64,000 nucleotides of DNA from the NCBI RefSeq assembly GCF_007097395.1, contig NZ_VKDC01000013.1, positions 1 through 64,000 on the forward strand, written 5' to 3'. A program made the position numbers and the translations under genes. Each line of letters begins with the position of its first letter. The stretch's first letter is position 1. This DNA comes from Fulvivirga sp. M361 (GTDB taxonomy: Bacteria; Bacteroidota; Bacteroidia; Cytophagales; Cyclobacteriaceae). The notes under the pieces were generated by a model that had not been told where the DNA came from, did not search any database, and saw only the letters and a program-made list of their open reading frames with translations. Shown here piece by piece: positions 1 to 9,326 of this stretch.

Positions 1-192
1 GCCATTTTCGAGGTTTTTATCTTCTATCACGGTCTGATTTGCAATAAGCGACTGAGCAACATCATTTTTCAAGTGTATTTGTAATATGATGATAATCAAT
101 AAATTGTGCACTGTATTGCCAGTGACCCAGTGACCAGCACCCAGAAACAAACCTTGAAAATGGAATTTTCGAGAGAGCCCTAAAGTAAACAT
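1..192 (-). CDS. Possible 5' part of a gene running off the left edge
   Basis: One minus-strand frame stays open from an ATG at 192 to the left end of the window (64 codons, no stop). The part nearest the edge reads like ordinary protein (NDVAQSLIANQTVIED). The upstream part runs through a tandem-like stretch (cagtgacccagtgacc, near 120-140) that looks like a spacer repeat. If a gene is real here, it may therefore start later, for example at the TTG near codon 37. I recognise no family and the product cannot be named from this fragment. Confidence 0.2.
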   Translation of the reverse strand, partial: MFTLGLSRKFHFQGLFLGAGHWVTGNTVHNLLIIIILQIHLKNDVAQSLIANQTVIEDKNLENG

Positions 193-258
193 GCGTGGTA
201 CTAGTAAAATAGTTGCCGGCAAGGAGGGTATTTAAAAGTCGGTCAAGTATTCCGGAGG

Positions 259-972
259 CTATTTCCCGGAAATTATACTATTGAAATGAAGGGCTATATT
301 AATTAGGTCTGACTCATTGGAAAATTTTAATTTATTTGTGGCAATATAAGTTTCCATCTGACTCTGGTGGTTGCCAAATAACTCCTTATTGAGTTTGTGT
401 CTTCTCTCAATTTTTTTTAGGGTTTTATTTTGTGAGATATAGAATTTTTCTTTCTTATGAATACTTGAATTCTTTTTGCCCATATCCACCGTAGCTAAAT
501 AGGTAGGTTCTTTAGTGACTAAATGGTATTGCTTCAATAAAAGTACTTCACCTTCAAATAATACTTCTGCAATTCCATCTGCGAATTCAGGGTCATTGGT
601 AAGATTAGGTAAATTTACAAACCGGCTTGTGGTATTGGTTCTAACATCTTTCAGTTCAAATGAGGTAAACATATGCAATGGACATACCTTTATTTCATCA
701 CTAACTCTTATCTCAAGAATATGGTTTTGCAGATCATACTTTAATAGGTAATTAGTGATCTTTTGATTTGACGCCAATGTAACCGCACCGTGTTGCCATT
801 CTTCTGACAAGTATACACTACCTTCTACTTTTGGCGGAGGGGGAGGGAGTTCCTCTATAATTCCGGCAGGATTAATGGTTTGATCAAAAACAGATACCTG
901 ATTTTCAGTTTGACCATACGTAAATAGGGATGTACAGATGAGTATGCAGGAGAACCAGAGGATTTTTACCAT
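259..972 (-). CDS. Secreted hypothetical protein (237 aa)
   Basis: The protein starts with a typical Sec signal peptide: a lysine, a hydrophobic run, then a likely cleavage after FTYGQ near residue 21. A proline-rich patch (ELPPPPPKVEG) follows near residues 41-51. The rest has no domain I recognise. It looks like a periplasmic or outer-membrane-associated soluble protein, with a basic segment in the C-terminal third. The start is an ATG. A perfect inverted repeat at 1002-1026 lies about 30 bp upstream and may belong to its promoter. It is a single gene, not obviously part of an operon. Confidence 0.6.
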   Translation of the reverse strand: MVKILWFSCILICTSLFTYGQTENQVSVFDQTINPAGIIEELPPPPPKVEGSVYLSEEWQHGAVTLASNQKITNYLLKYDLQNHILEIRVSDEIKVCPLHMFTSFELKDVRTNTTSRFVNLPNLTNDPEFADGIAEVLFEGEVLLLKQYHLVTKEPTYLATVDMGKKNSSIHKKEKFYISQNKTLKKIERRHKLNKELFGNHQSQMETYIATNKLKFSNESDLINIALHFNSIISGK

Positions 973-1001
973 AACGGTAAGTTAAAGCAAATCACTTTCT
1001 C

Positions 1002-1026
1002 ATTTACCACCCAATTTGTGGTAAAT
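1002..1026. repeat. 9-bp perfect inverted repeat upstream of the 259-972 gene
   Basis: The arms ATTTACCAC and GTGGTAAAT are separated by 7 bp (ccaattt). The position is 30-54 bp upstream of the minus-strand ATG at 972, where an operator or promoter-proximal hairpin would lie. No matching regulator gene can be assigned. Confidence 0.4.
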
Positions 1027-1108
1027 ATCTTAAAGGAAAGCCCCTAACTCCTAGGTAAGACCTTAATATCCTGACATTATAAAACGTATTCTGATCTGTC
1101 GAAGTGAC

Positions 1109-1333
1109 CTAGAATTTATCCGGTGTCTGGATGATCTTCAATACAATCTCATGAGGATCACCGTCGTTGTCCAGCAAAAAGAATTTCACCATTGGATTGT
1201 CCGCAGAAATAGTGTTTTCTATTTTAATAATATCATTATTGGGTAACTTCTTTTGAATGACTTCCTTCAGGTCTTCTAATGCTTCTGCAAAGCTAACTTC
1301 CAGTGTACTGGGATTGTATTGAGTTGTTTTCAT
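1109..1333 (-). CDS. Small conserved-looking hypothetical protein (74 aa)
   Basis: This short acidic protein has no signal peptide or membrane segment. Its N-terminal half should be helical (EALEDLKEVIQKKL) and its C-terminal half looks like beta strands (MVKFFLLDNDGDPHEIVLKIIQ). Clean start and stop codons and sensible amino-acid composition suggest a real gene. I do not recognise the family. A short spacer repeat of the GACTCAAGACT type lies directly upstream (1360-1375). Confidence 0.55.
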   Translation of the reverse strand: MKTTQYNPSTLEVSFAEALEDLKEVIQKKLPNNDIIKIENTISADNPMVKFFLLDNDGDPHEIVLKIIQTPDKF

Positions 1334-1359
1334 GATGCTAATATAGTCATAAGTCTAAA

Positions 1360-1375
1360 TTATGAGTCTTGAGTC
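1360..1375 (-). repeat. GACTCAAGACTCATAA-type intergenic repeat
   Basis: Read on the minus strand this is gactcaagactcataa. Related sequence occurs in the permease spacers at 52591-52612 and 55091-55131, and a shorter piece (ttatgagtctt) at 2646-2656. All copies are in non-coding spacers. Confidence 0.45.
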
Positions 1376-1445
1376 TGCGTATGTATTCAGGTATGACATA
1401 ATAATGGGGCAATATCATACATACCTTTCTTAATAATTAAGGTAG

Positions 1446-2444
1446 TTACCATCGTATCAATGCTGAGGCCCAGGTAAAACCACTTCCAAATGCGGCCAGG
1501 CAGACAAGGTCGTTTTCCTTTATCTTACCTTCTTCCCAGGCTTCACTCATGGCAATGGGGATAGAGCCTGCCGTGGTATTGCCATATTTCATAATGTTAT
1601 TATACACTTTTTCATCAGGCAATCCAAGCTTTTGTTGAATGTAGTTGCTTATACGCAGGTTGGCTTGGTGAGGGACCAATAAGTCAATTTCCTCTTTTTC
1701 TATATTATTTGCTTGTAATGCCTCATTAATGACTTCCATAAAACGCACTACAGCATGTTTGAATACCAGGTTGCCATTCATGTGGACTTTGAATCCTGAA
1801 GTGTCCAGAATTTGTTCCGGTTGACGTTCTTCATGAGGACGGCTGCTTCCAGGGTCTTTGACAAATAATTCTTCCGCAAACTTTCCGTCAGAATGTAAGT
1901 GTGTAGAAAGTATGCCCGGTCCTTCCGTTGGCTGTAACACAGCTGCACCGGCGCCATCCCCAAATATCACTGCCGTATTACGGCCGCGAGTAGTGAGATC
2001 CAATGCAGTAGACTGTATTTCCGCACCTACCACCAGTACATTTTTATACATACCCGTTTTTATGAACTGGTCAGCAGTAGATAGAGCGTAAATAAAACCG
2101 GAGCAGGCGTTCTTAATGTCCATGGCGGGTATATTTTCTAACCCTAACTCTCGCTGAAGTAATACACCTGATCCGGGGAAATAATAATCAGAGGTAATAG
2201 TGGCAAAAACGATGAAATCTATTTCCCGGGCCTCTAAATCAGCCCTTTCCAAGGCCATTCGACATGCCTTCGCAGCCATGTTGGCAACGGTGTCTTTTTC
2301 AGGGTCAATGAATCTGCGTTCTTGAATACCTGTCCTCTCTATTATCCACTCGTTATTGGTGTCTATGATCGTCGATAGGTAGTCGTTCGTGACGATCTTT
2401 TCAGGGACATGATGACCGAGTCCCGCGATTTTTGAATTAAGCAT
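1446..2444 (-). CDS. fabH: 3-oxoacyl-[ACP] synthase III (KAS III)
   Basis: This enzyme condenses acetyl-CoA (or a branched acyl-CoA) with malonyl-ACP to start fatty acid synthesis in the cytoplasm. The thiolase-fold triad is visible: Cys114 in NACSGF, the His in VPHQAN and the Asn in YGNTTAGS. The length (332 aa) fits the family. The reading frame extends 5 codons upstream to a TTG (2459). I prefer the ATG at 2444, because a TAnnTTTG -7-like element sits at 2464-2471 on the minus strand and would place the transcript start at about the TTG. The gene stands apart from other fatty acid genes, so it may be a second KAS III used in lipid or secondary pathways. Confidence 0.92.
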   Translation of the reverse strand: MLNSKIAGLGHHVPEKIVTNDYLSTIIDTNNEWIIERTGIQERRFIDPEKDTVANMAAKACRMALERADLEAREIDFIVFATITSDYYFPGSGVLLQRELGLENIPAMDIKNACSGFIYALSTADQFIKTGMYKNVLVVGAEIQSTALDLTTRGRNTAVIFGDGAGAAVLQPTEGPGILSTHLHSDGKFAEELFVKDPGSSRPHEERQPEQILDTSGFKVHMNGNLVFKHAVVRFMEVINEALQANNIEKEEIDLLVPHQANLRISNYIQQKLGLPDEKVYNNIMKYGNTTAGSIPIAMSEAWEEGKIKENDLVCLAAFGSGFTWASALIRW

Positions 2445-2479
2445 ACTGGATCTTTTCAAATGCCAAATATAATTAAAAT

Positions 2480-2493
2480 AACTAATGTTAGTT
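2480..2493. repeat. AACTAA-tg-TTAGTT palindrome in the fabH/padR spacer
   Basis: A perfect 6-bp inverted repeat with a 2-bp centre lies 36-49 bp upstream of the preferred fabH ATG, in the divergent spacer shared with the PadR gene (2445-2706). It could be an operator, but PadR sites vary and the match is short. Confidence 0.25.
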
Positions 2494-2706
2494 AGGCTTT
2501 AGCGCATAGAAGTTACGTAGAACGGACTGTATTTCTGAATGGATACCTTTACCTGTAGATAACTGATTTCCACACTCTTTGGATAACCAGCTTATAGATT
2601 TTTTAATACACAATTATCATAGATGGAGTGCAACCTTTTTGTTCATTATGAGTCTTATACCATAATCCGTTTATTATATCTACATTTATAGAAAAAATAA
2701 ATTACC

Positions 2707-3045
2707 TTGAAAGGAACATATCTGGGAGAATTTGAAGAGGTCGTTTTACTGACCGTAATGGTACTGAAAAATGAGGCGTATGGTAATGCGGTCCTTAAAG
2801 AAATTGAAATCAGAACAACCCGGAAGATCAATCTCAGCGCAGTACATAGTGCACTTCACAGACTGGAAAAGAAAGGGTTTCTTAAGTCGTATAAAGGGGA
2901 GGCCACGGCTATTCGGGGAGGGAAGAGAAAAAAGCTGTATGACATAACCCCCTTTGGAATCAAGGCACTTCAGGATATCCGGCAGTTAAGGGAAGGACTG
3001 TGGGCATCAGTGCCAGCGATCATTTTAGATAAAAGTGACTTATGA
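2707..3045 (+). CDS. PadR family transcriptional regulator
   Basis: This is a 112-aa winged-helix regulator. It has the PadR hallmarks: LGEFEEVVLLTVMVL at the N-terminus, AYGNAVLKEIE, then the wing (SALHRLEKKGFLKSY followed by GKRKKLYDITPFGIKAL). The only start that keeps the conserved N-terminus is a TTG at 2707. The stop overlaps the ATG of the following permease by 4 bp, so the two are translationally coupled. By analogy with other PadR genes next to transporters, it probably represses its own operon and is released by a ligand or by membrane stress. Confidence 0.9.
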   Translation: MKGTYLGEFEEVVLLTVMVLKNEAYGNAVLKEIEIRTTRKINLSAVHSALHRLEKKGFLKSYKGEATAIRGGKRKKLYDITPFGIKALQDIRQLREGLWASVPAIILDKSDL

Positions 3046-5657
3046 ATCAGCTTCCGCCAAACTGGATAAGTAAAGTACTTGGAAGGATCTGTCCGGCACA
3101 TATGTGTGATGAAATTGAGGGCGACCTTTTTGAGTACTATGCTGAGCTATGTGAAAAGAAAAATAGAAGATATGCCAATCGAAAAGCATTTGTTTTTCTG
3201 ATTTTATCAGCCCCGGGGCTCATTGTGAAACGAAAATATCATCCACCAAACAGTATAGATATGCTTAAAAACTACCTACTAATTGCAATCAGAAATATCA
3301 GAAGACAGCTAGGGTACAGCACGATTAACGTGGTAGGCCTGGCCATAGGTCTGGCATGTTGTATTTTTATTGGTGTCTATGTAGTCCAGGAACTGAGTTT
3401 TGATAAGTTCCATAAACAGGCTGAAGCCATCTTCAGGGTGAACATTTCATACGAAACAGCAGGAGCCTCGGGTAAGTCGTACACCACACCTACCGCACTT
3501 CTTCCATCACTCAGGCGGGATAATAGTAAGGTGGCTACTGGTGTCCGGGTATTTAATGTAAGTATGTTCAGCCCGGTGGTGGTACAAAAAGAGAATACCA
3601 AATACCAGGAAGAGCGGTTTTTGTATGCTGACAGTTCTTTTTTCGATGTATTTTCTTTTGAAATGCTGGCAGGTGACCCGGCAAAAGCCCTTGCTGCGCC
3701 ACGCTCTGTAATACTAACGGCTTCTTCTGCGAAAAAATATTTTAACGATGAAGACCCACTCGGGCAGGTGATAAAAGTAGATGGCGATGATTATAGTATT
3801 ACCGGGGTACTTTCAGATGTACCTGATAATTCACATATGAAATTCGACTTTTTGGCAAGCTTTAGCTCTTTGAGGGCTTCTCAAAGGGAAACTTGGTGGA
3901 GTGCTAATTATGCTACCTACCTGGTATTGACAGACCCTGATTTGGCAAAGGAGGTTGAGTCGGATATCCATGACCTGTATGTGAAAAATTTGGGGGATCA
4001 GCTGGGCGATGTAAAAATGGGCTTTGACCTAATGCCACTGACAGATATTCATTTAAGATCTGATATTCCCTCTGAAATGCAACCTCAAAGTGATATCCGT
4101 TACATTTATATCATAAGCGCGGTTGGATTATTGATATTGATCATCGCCTGTATTAACTATATGAACCTTGCTACTGCCAGGTCAGCAGAACGGGCCAGAG
4201 AAGTTGGCATGCGCAAAGTACTGGGGGCACTCAGAAAACAGGTGTTTTATCAGTTTATGGGAGAATCGATCATTATAACCACTCTCTCACTTATCATTGC
4301 TATGGTAATGGTCAGCATTTTTTTAGGGCCTTTTAATCATCTTACCGGTAAGCAGCTTGTCTTTCAAGATATTCTTAGTGGGCCTGTCATTATTGGGTTA
4401 TTGATCATTGCAGTGTTCGTTAGTTTTTTTGCAGGGGCCTATCCAGCGATTAGTTTATCTTCCTATGCTCCCGGTCAGGTCTTGAAAGGTAGTTTTAAGC
4501 GCTCTGTGCAAGGCAGTTGGATGAGAAAGGTACTGGTAGGAGTTCAGTTTTCCATTTCCATATTTTTGATCATAGGTACGCTGGTGATCTATAAGCAATT
4601 GCAGTTTATGCGTAATAAAAAGTTGGGTTATACTACTGAAAATGTGCTTATACTTCCTACAGATAATGTGGTCAACCAAAATTTTGACAGGATCAAGACC
4701 CAGCTGGAACGAATGGAAGATGTGGTGTCCGTTTCAAGCGCTTCAGAAAGCCCCACCGACATTGGTGGAGGTTACGCCTTGTCAGTGCCTGGTTACGTAG
4801 ATGAACCTATGAACGTCCAGGCTATAACAGTGGAAAAAGATTTTATTGAGACTATGAACATGGAAATGCTTTTCGGGCGCGACCTGACCGACGCAGACCA
4901 TAAGCAAGCTACGCTTGAAGAGAGTTCAGACCGACGCTTCTCATTCATCGTTAATCAGGAATTAACAAAAACACTTATGATAGCCCCTGAAGACATCATT
5001 GGCCAGCAAGTAAACCTGAACGGCAGGCAAGGTGAGATTGTTGGAATCCTTAATGATTTTCATTTTACCTCATTGCACAGAAAAATAGGCCCGTTACTGC
5101 TGTTTATAGAGCCACGTCAGTTTAATAAGATCTTCATACGTATTCAGCCGGATGACCTCCAAAAAACACTGCTGAGTATTGAAGATTTATGGAAACAGAT
5201 CGTACCCGACCGACCGTTTGTATTTGATTTTATGGATGATGAGTACAATGCAATGTATCGTAATGAAATGCGCCTGAACCAGGTATTCATTACGTTTTCA
5301 ATATTAGCCATATTGATTGCCTGTTTAGGACTTTTCGGCCTGGTTTCTTTCTCTGTAGAACAACGCGCAAAGGAGATTGGTGTTAGAAAAGTGCTCGGGG
5401 CTTCCGTAGCCAGCCTTTTCTTTCTTGTTTCTCGTGATTTTTCGAGGCTTGTATTAATTTCTTTTCTTGTGGCAGGTCCATTGAGTTACTGGCTGATGAC
5501 ACAATGGTTAAATGATTTTGAATATCGTACTTCCGTAGGGTTTTTACCATTGGTTGTGGCGGTTTCCTGTGCTATCGTAGTTGCATTTCTAACCGTGAGT
5601 TATCAGTCATTAAAAGCAGCCAATATGAATCCGGCAGAAACGTTACGCAGTGAGTAG
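3042..5657 (+). CDS. FtsX/MacB-like ABC permease with soluble N-terminal prefix domain
   Basis: At 871 aa this is longer than the six permeases of the right-hand array because of an extra N-terminal region of about 80 residues (PPNWISKVLGRICPAH ... EIEGDLFEYY). That region matches the permease-prefix domain found on PadR-linked transporters. The usual layout follows: one membrane helix, a large periplasmic MacB-type domain, three helices, a second periplasmic domain and a final three helices. The two FtsX signatures are REVGMRKVLGA and KEIGVRKVLGA. It would need a separate ATPase, and none is adjacent. The substrate is unknown. Such proteins usually work in export or mechanotransmission rather than import. 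Confidence 0.88.
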   Translation: MNQLPPNWISKVLGRICPAHMCDEIEGDLFEYYAELCEKKNRRYANRKAFVFLILSAPGLIVKRKYHPPNSIDMLKNYLLIAIRNIRRQLGYSTINVVGLAIGLACCIFIGVYVVQELSFDKFHKQAEAIFRVNISYETAGASGKSYTTPTALLPSLRRDNSKVATGVRVFNVSMFSPVVVQKENTKYQEERFLYADSSFFDVFSFEMLAGDPAKALAAPRSVILTASSAKKYFNDEDPLGQVIKVDGDDYSITGVLSDVPDNSHMKFDFLASFSSLRASQRETWWSANYATYLVLTDPDLAKEVESDIHDLYVKNLGDQLGDVKMGFDLMPLTDIHLRSDIPSEMQPQSDIRYIYIISAVGLLILIIACINYMNLATARSAERAREVGMRKVLGALRKQVFYQFMGESIIITTLSLIIAMVMVSIFLGPFNHLTGKQLVFQDILSGPVIIGLLIIAVFVSFFAGAYPAISLSSYAPGQVLKGSFKRSVQGSWMRKVLVGVQFSISIFLIIGTLVIYKQLQFMRNKKLGYTTENVLILPTDNVVNQNFDRIKTQLERMEDVVSVSSASESPTDIGGGYALSVPGYVDEPMNVQAITVEKDFIETMNMEMLFGRDLTDADHKQATLEESSDRRFSFIVNQELTKTLMIAPEDIIGQQVNLNGRQGEIVGILNDFHFTSLHRKIGPLLLFIEPRQFNKIFIRIQPDDLQKTLLSIEDLWKQIVPDRPFVFDFMDDEYNAMYRNEMRLNQVFITFSILAILIACLGLFGLVSFSVEQRAKEIGVRKVLGASVASLFFLVSRDFSRLVLISFLVAGPLSYWLMTQWLNDFEYRTSVGFLPLVVAVSCAIVVAFLTVSYQSLKAANMNPAETLRSE

Positions 5658-5721
5658 TTATTGACTTTCTTGCCGGAATGACGAACGAAAAGTATTATAG
5701 GTTGTTATTTTGGCTTAACGT

Positions 5722-6444
5722 ATGGATCAGGTCACTACTATTGCTTTTTTTCGTTTTTCAACCACCAGTGATAAATTTTGGGCGCTGAAGATGATGCAGA
5801 TGGCGCATCAAAGTCTGAAAAATGTAAAAGGACAACGTTTTTATCGTTTGTTGGGCAGTGGAAAAGGAAAGGGTTTTAATCCTTTGCCCGATTGGTCCGT
5901 TTACAGCCTTTTGCAAGTCTGGGATAACCTGGATCATGCAGAGCATTTTTTTGACCAATCACAGCTTCTGACAGACTATAAAAATCGTTCCTCTGAATTG
6001 TGGTGTTTGTACTTCAGAGCGATTGCTGCGAAGGGCAAATGGTCTGGCAGTAACCCGTTTGAGTTGGCAAAAACAGACCCTTCCAATAATTATGTGGCTG
6101 TTATTACCCGTGCGACGATAAAATGGAATAAAATGGTCTCCTTTTGGCGTTATGTCCCCAAGTCCCATAGGCCCCTGAACGGAGCCAGGGGGCTGATGTA
6201 TACAAAGGGAATAGGTGAGATTCCGTTAGTGCAGATGGCTACTTTTAGTCTCTGGGAGAGTGAAGAGCAACTAACCTCTTTTGCCTATGGTAGTGAAGAA
6301 CATAAGGAAGCTATCCGACTTACACGTGAGCTTAATTGGTATAAAGAAGAGTTGTTTGCAAGATTTCAACCCTTTCGGTCGGAGGGAACCTGGGAAGGAA
6401 TTAATCCATTGCCAAAGCTTTCCCGGCGTAATGAAGATGAATAG
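5722..6444 (+). CDS. CrtA-like carotenoid monooxygenase / 2-hydroxylase
   Basis: This 240-aa protein resembles the spheroidene monooxygenase (CrtA) family. Recognisable parts are IAFFRFSTTSDKFWAL at the start, FYRLLGSGKGKGFNPLPDW, and WYKEELFARFQPF near the end. Known relatives oxidise C-2 of acyclic carotenoid ends. A flavobacterial CrtA relative hydroxylates C-2' during myxol synthesis. Together with cruF, crtD, crtY and crtZ homologues nearby, a 2'-hydroxylase role is the best guess, but ketolase activity cannot be excluded. The gene converges on the lycopene cyclase gene with only 4 bp between stops. Its own promoter region (5658-5721) has an ATTTTGG...TTAACG stretch resembling the sigma-gene promoter. 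Confidence 0.78.
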   Translation: MDQVTTIAFFRFSTTSDKFWALKMMQMAHQSLKNVKGQRFYRLLGSGKGKGFNPLPDWSVYSLLQVWDNLDHAEHFFDQSQLLTDYKNRSSELWCLYFRAIAAKGKWSGSNPFELAKTDPSNNYVAVITRATIKWNKMVSFWRYVPKSHRPLNGARGLMYTKGIGEIPLVQMATFSLWESEEQLTSFAYGSEEHKEAIRLTRELNWYKEELFARFQPFRSEGTWEGINPLPKLSRRNEDE

Positions 6445-6448
6445 TTTA

Positions 6449-7600
6449 TTAACTTACTAATTTTCTAAAAACCGCTTTGTTAAATGGCGCTTTTGGGAAA
6501 GTATTCATTATTCTGATGTCATCGAGAAGAGAGGTCTGCTCATCTAAAAAGTCGAATATTTTTTCAATAGGGTTTTTTCCGTACATGATAGTGAAAAGCT
6601 CAGGCCCCAATTCATTTCTATGGTATAGTACATTTAAGAATACAGAGTCATAGTAACGGTATTTTTTACGGATGATATTTTTTGAGGGGACCAGGCCTTT
6701 TTTGATATTATCAATAATCCTCAAAGAATAACGTTCGGTGTTTTTGAACGAATATCCTGACGAAGGTTTTACCCATGCTCCTGCAGTGCCGATTTTCGTA
6801 AGACTGTCGTTGTTCTGATGGTGGAAAGGATAATCAGACATAGGAATAACACCCTGTTCGGATGCCAGGATATTATACTTTTTTATGTCAAGGATTTCAG
6901 TGACATATTGTTTGAGCATAGTATCATACTCCTCGTTTTGTATCAGGTCCGGACTGAAAAGTGTGAATTCTACCAGTGCTTTGGTGGCACTAAAAGGTAA
7001 AACATAAGTAAAACTTGTAGTGTCTTTCCACCTAAGGCTAAAGTCCATCATTACAAATGCAGAGGGATCAAAGGCAGGAGCATCGGTTTCTACAACCCAG
7101 CCTTTAAAATGCTGTAATAACTTGATCGAGGAGGTATCATGGTTGAACTTGGAGGCTATTCTGCTATCAAATGTATGGCGCGTGATCAAATACCTTTTTT
7201 GAGCCTGTATTTCCTGCGCTCCATTTATAATATTTACCTGCTCTACTTCCGCCGTTACCCAGTCAATAATGCCGGATGCTCTGATCTTATCTTTAGCGAA
7301 CCTGTAAAAATCATCTGAATGGATCATTTTGTAGGTAAACGGGTCAAGGCTTAGGGTATACTGTTTTGTATTTGTATCTGTAACCACAGCTTTTCCCCAT
7401 TTATGAGAAACAACGCCGTCCCAGCGGCCGGCCCCTTTTTCCCAAAAGCACCAGGTTCGATCATTGGCATTTTTAAGGTCTTTATCAAAAATCACTATGG
7501 CTTTGTCGTCGAAAAAGGGATCTTCTAACATACACAACGCCAGGTTCAAACCTGCAGCACCTGCGCCAATAATAGCATAATCATAAGTGATGTATTCCAT
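6449..7600 (-). CDS. crtY: Lycopene beta-cyclase (CrtY type)
   Basis: This FAD/NAD-dependent cyclase closes a beta-ionone ring on lycopene or on a hydroxylated lycopene derivative. The N-terminal Rossmann motif YAIIGAGAAGLNLA and the motif NDRTWCFWE are clear. Later segments (GTAGAWVKPSSGYSF) also fit the family. The open frame begins at 7663, but the first 21 codons lie before the nucleotide-binding motif and inside the upstream gene. The ATG at 7600 (MEYITYDYAIIG) gives 383 aa, the normal size, with a 20-bp overlap with the cruF-like gene. It is the last gene of the sigma/crt operon. Confidence 0.88.
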   Translation of the reverse strand: MEYITYDYAIIGAGAAGLNLALCMLEDPFFDDKAIVIFDKDLKNANDRTWCFWEKGAGRWDGVVSHKWGKAVVTDTNTKQYTLSLDPFTYKMIHSDDFYRFAKDKIRASGIIDWVTAEVEQVNIINGAQEIQAQKRYLITRHTFDSRIASKFNHDTSSIKLLQHFKGWVVETDAPAFDPSAFVMMDFSLRWKDTTSFTYVLPFSATKALVEFTLFSPDLIQNEEYDTMLKQYVTEILDIKKYNILASEQGVIPMSDYPFHHQNNDSLTKIGTAGAWVKPSSGYSFKNTERYSLRIIDNIKKGLVPSKNIIRKKYRYYDSVFLNVLYHRNELGPELFTIMYGKNPIEKIFDFLDEQTSLLDDIRIMNTFPKAPFNKAVFRKLVS

Positions 7601-8243
7601 AGAAGTAGACGAAGAAAGCCAGTTGAGCAAGGTAAAGATGGATAGAAATCTGATCATTACCAATCACCTTATATAATTGAAGGACAGCGTGTAAGAGGCA
7701 AGAGGCTAAAAACCAGGTAATGAAATTCCGGATGGGAGCGGCACCAGCTTCCCAATGCCAAAAGTCAAAGACCGGTGCGGAAACTTCTAGGAAAAAGTCC
7801 AGGAATACCATTAAAAAGGCTCCTGTGATGACCCTGACAGGAAAGCTGTTGGTGAGTTTTGAGGCAATGGTTCCGGTGATCAAGGTAAGAACAGCCCAGT
7901 TAACCCCTATCAGTAAGGGGACGCCATCTATTTTGGCTCCCAGGTTGTTTCCGTAGTGGTAGGCCCCAAAAAGAAAATCATGATGTACACCTATCCATTC
8001 GATCAACATTCCACAGCTGAAGAAGACCAAGGTAAGTAATGCTGTTTTTAATGTCTTAATAGGATATTGCCACACGAGTAAGACCAGGCAGACCAAGAGG
8101 TTTAAAGGAGTTTTGGGAACAAACCATGATTCAAACCCTATGGTGATGCCCACTATTCCTGAGATATGAAAAAGCCAAACTACTCCAATTGAGAAATAGA
8201 TCTTGGGCCCATTTTGAATGCTAAATGTACTGTTGAGTTTCAT
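7581..8243 (-). CDS. cruF: CruF-like carotenoid 1',2'-hydratase (DUF422)
   Basis: This integral membrane protein has about seven hydrophobic segments and is of the carotenoid biosynthesis (DUF422/CruF) family. The acidic and aromatic loops FESWFVPKTPLN and FLDFFLEVSAPVFDFWHW are characteristic. CruF adds water across the 1',2' double bond of an acyclic carotenoid end. The frame opens at a TTG (8264), but ATG 8243 (MKLNSTFSIQNGPKIYF) is the likelier start and gives 220 aa. A 123-bp spacer separates it from crtZ, the largest in the operon, so an internal promoter is possible. It overlaps crtY at its 3' end. Confidence 0.85.
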   Translation of the reverse strand: MKLNSTFSIQNGPKIYFSIGVVWLFHISGIVGITIGFESWFVPKTPLNLLVCLVLLVWQYPIKTLKTALLTLVFFSCGMLIEWIGVHHDFLFGAYHYGNNLGAKIDGVPLLIGVNWAVLTLITGTIASKLTNSFPVRVITGAFLMVFLDFFLEVSAPVFDFWHWEAGAAPIRNFITWFLASCLLHAVLQLYKVIGNDQISIHLYLAQLAFFVYFYGIHHL

Positions 8244-8366
8244 GCTTACACGTTCCCGGGTCAATAATCAAATAACAGATGGTTATTCATTTGGTTAACC
8301 TGAGAAGTGAATAAAAAAGCTATTATTTTAAAACGAAAAGACCAGGAAAGTGTGCGTTGAAACTCC

Positions 8367-8840
8367 TTAAGATTGATTGATATCCGCCTTGTCGTATTTC
8401 TTGGGAGCATACAAAAAACCGAAAGCTTCGGCATCCTCTTTTGTACGTACTTTATGATGTATGTAGTGCGCTTTGATCATGCGATCCAGGTATTTACTTC
8501 TTTTTTTTGGCCTCCACTTTATTCTTTGGTGTACTATGATATCATGGAAAATGAAGTAAAAGGCTCCATAGCAGAAAATACCAATACCGGCCGCTGTAAG
8601 ATAAGCGGATGGATATACTGAAGTGGATACCATAATAAGGACAATACTGGGTACACTAAATACCACAGCAAAAAGATCATTGCGTTCAAAAGTATGATTG
8701 TGTTTCTTATGATGTGATTCATGCCATACCCATAAAAAGCCATGCATGATGTATTTATGAGTAAACCAGGCCACAAATTCCATGAACAGAAAAACTCCGA
8801 TGACAATCAGAGCGCACAGTATCACGGTGGTTATTGTCAT
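8367..8840 (-). CDS. crtZ: Beta-carotene 3-hydroxylase (CrtZ type)
   Basis: This 157-aa membrane di-iron hydroxylase of the fatty acid hydroxylase superfamily adds the 3-OH to a beta-ionone ring. All four histidine clusters of the family are present: HKYIMH, HESHH, HDIIVH and HYIHH. Hydrophobic helices lie between them. The start is an ATG overlapping the stop of the SRPBCC gene by 4 bp. Confidence 0.95.
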   Translation of the reverse strand: MTITTVILCALIVIGVFLFMEFVAWFTHKYIMHGFLWVWHESHHKKHNHTFERNDLFAVVFSVPSIVLIMVSTSVYPSAYLTAAGIGIFCYGAFYFIFHDIIVHQRIKWRPKKRSKYLDRMIKAHYIHHKVRTKEDAEAFGFLYAPKKYDKADINQS

Positions 8841-9313
8841 GCAGCTACTTTTTTTCTTTTGAACAGTTGATCTAACACTTCAAAGCGATAGTCAAAGATA
8901 GTATTTACCTGTTTGCTCACAAACAACCAATTAGCCAAACGTCCTAAAATACCGAAAGGGACAGCATAATTCACCTCGTCTATCATCTCCACTCCACCTT
9001 CTACCGGCTTGAAGCGATGTTGGTGATGCCATAGAGCATATGGGCCAAAGCGCTGTTCATCTACAAAGTAATACGGTTCATTAACGTGTGTGATCTCCGT
9101 GGTCCATTTTACCGGAATGGCGGGTAATACATTCACTATGTACCTGATGATCTGCCCGGCGTACATTCTGTCTCTACCCGAAATATATTTTATTTCAAAC
9201 TTCATATGCTTCGGCGTAATTTCCTTCAGATTTACCGGAGATGAAAAAAAATCCCAGGCTTCTTCCATGCTAATGGGAAGCGTTTGTTTTCTTGTTAATG
9301 TATATACCTTCAT
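8837..9313 (-). CDS. SRPBCC (START-like) family protein
   Basis: This 158-aa protein has the polyketide-cyclase/START-like fold: an N-terminal strand (TRKQTLPISMEEAWDFFSSP), a helix (NLKEITPKHMKFE), then antiparallel strands and a long C-terminal helix. The family binds hydrophobic ligands, and the precise function is unknown. It sits between the SDR gene (13-bp gap) and crtZ (4-bp overlap) in the light-linked operon. A role in handling carotenoids, lipids or a light-damaged metabolite is inference only. Confidence 0.8.
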   Translation of the reverse strand: MKVYTLTRKQTLPISMEEAWDFFSSPVNLKEITPKHMKFEIKYISGRDRMYAGQIIRYIVNVLPAIPVKWTTEITHVNEPYYFVDEQRFGPYALWHHQHRFKPVEGGVEMIDEVNYAVPFGILGRLANWLFVSKQVNTIFDYRFEVLDQLFKRKKVAA

Positions 9314-9326
9314 AAAAATAAAACAA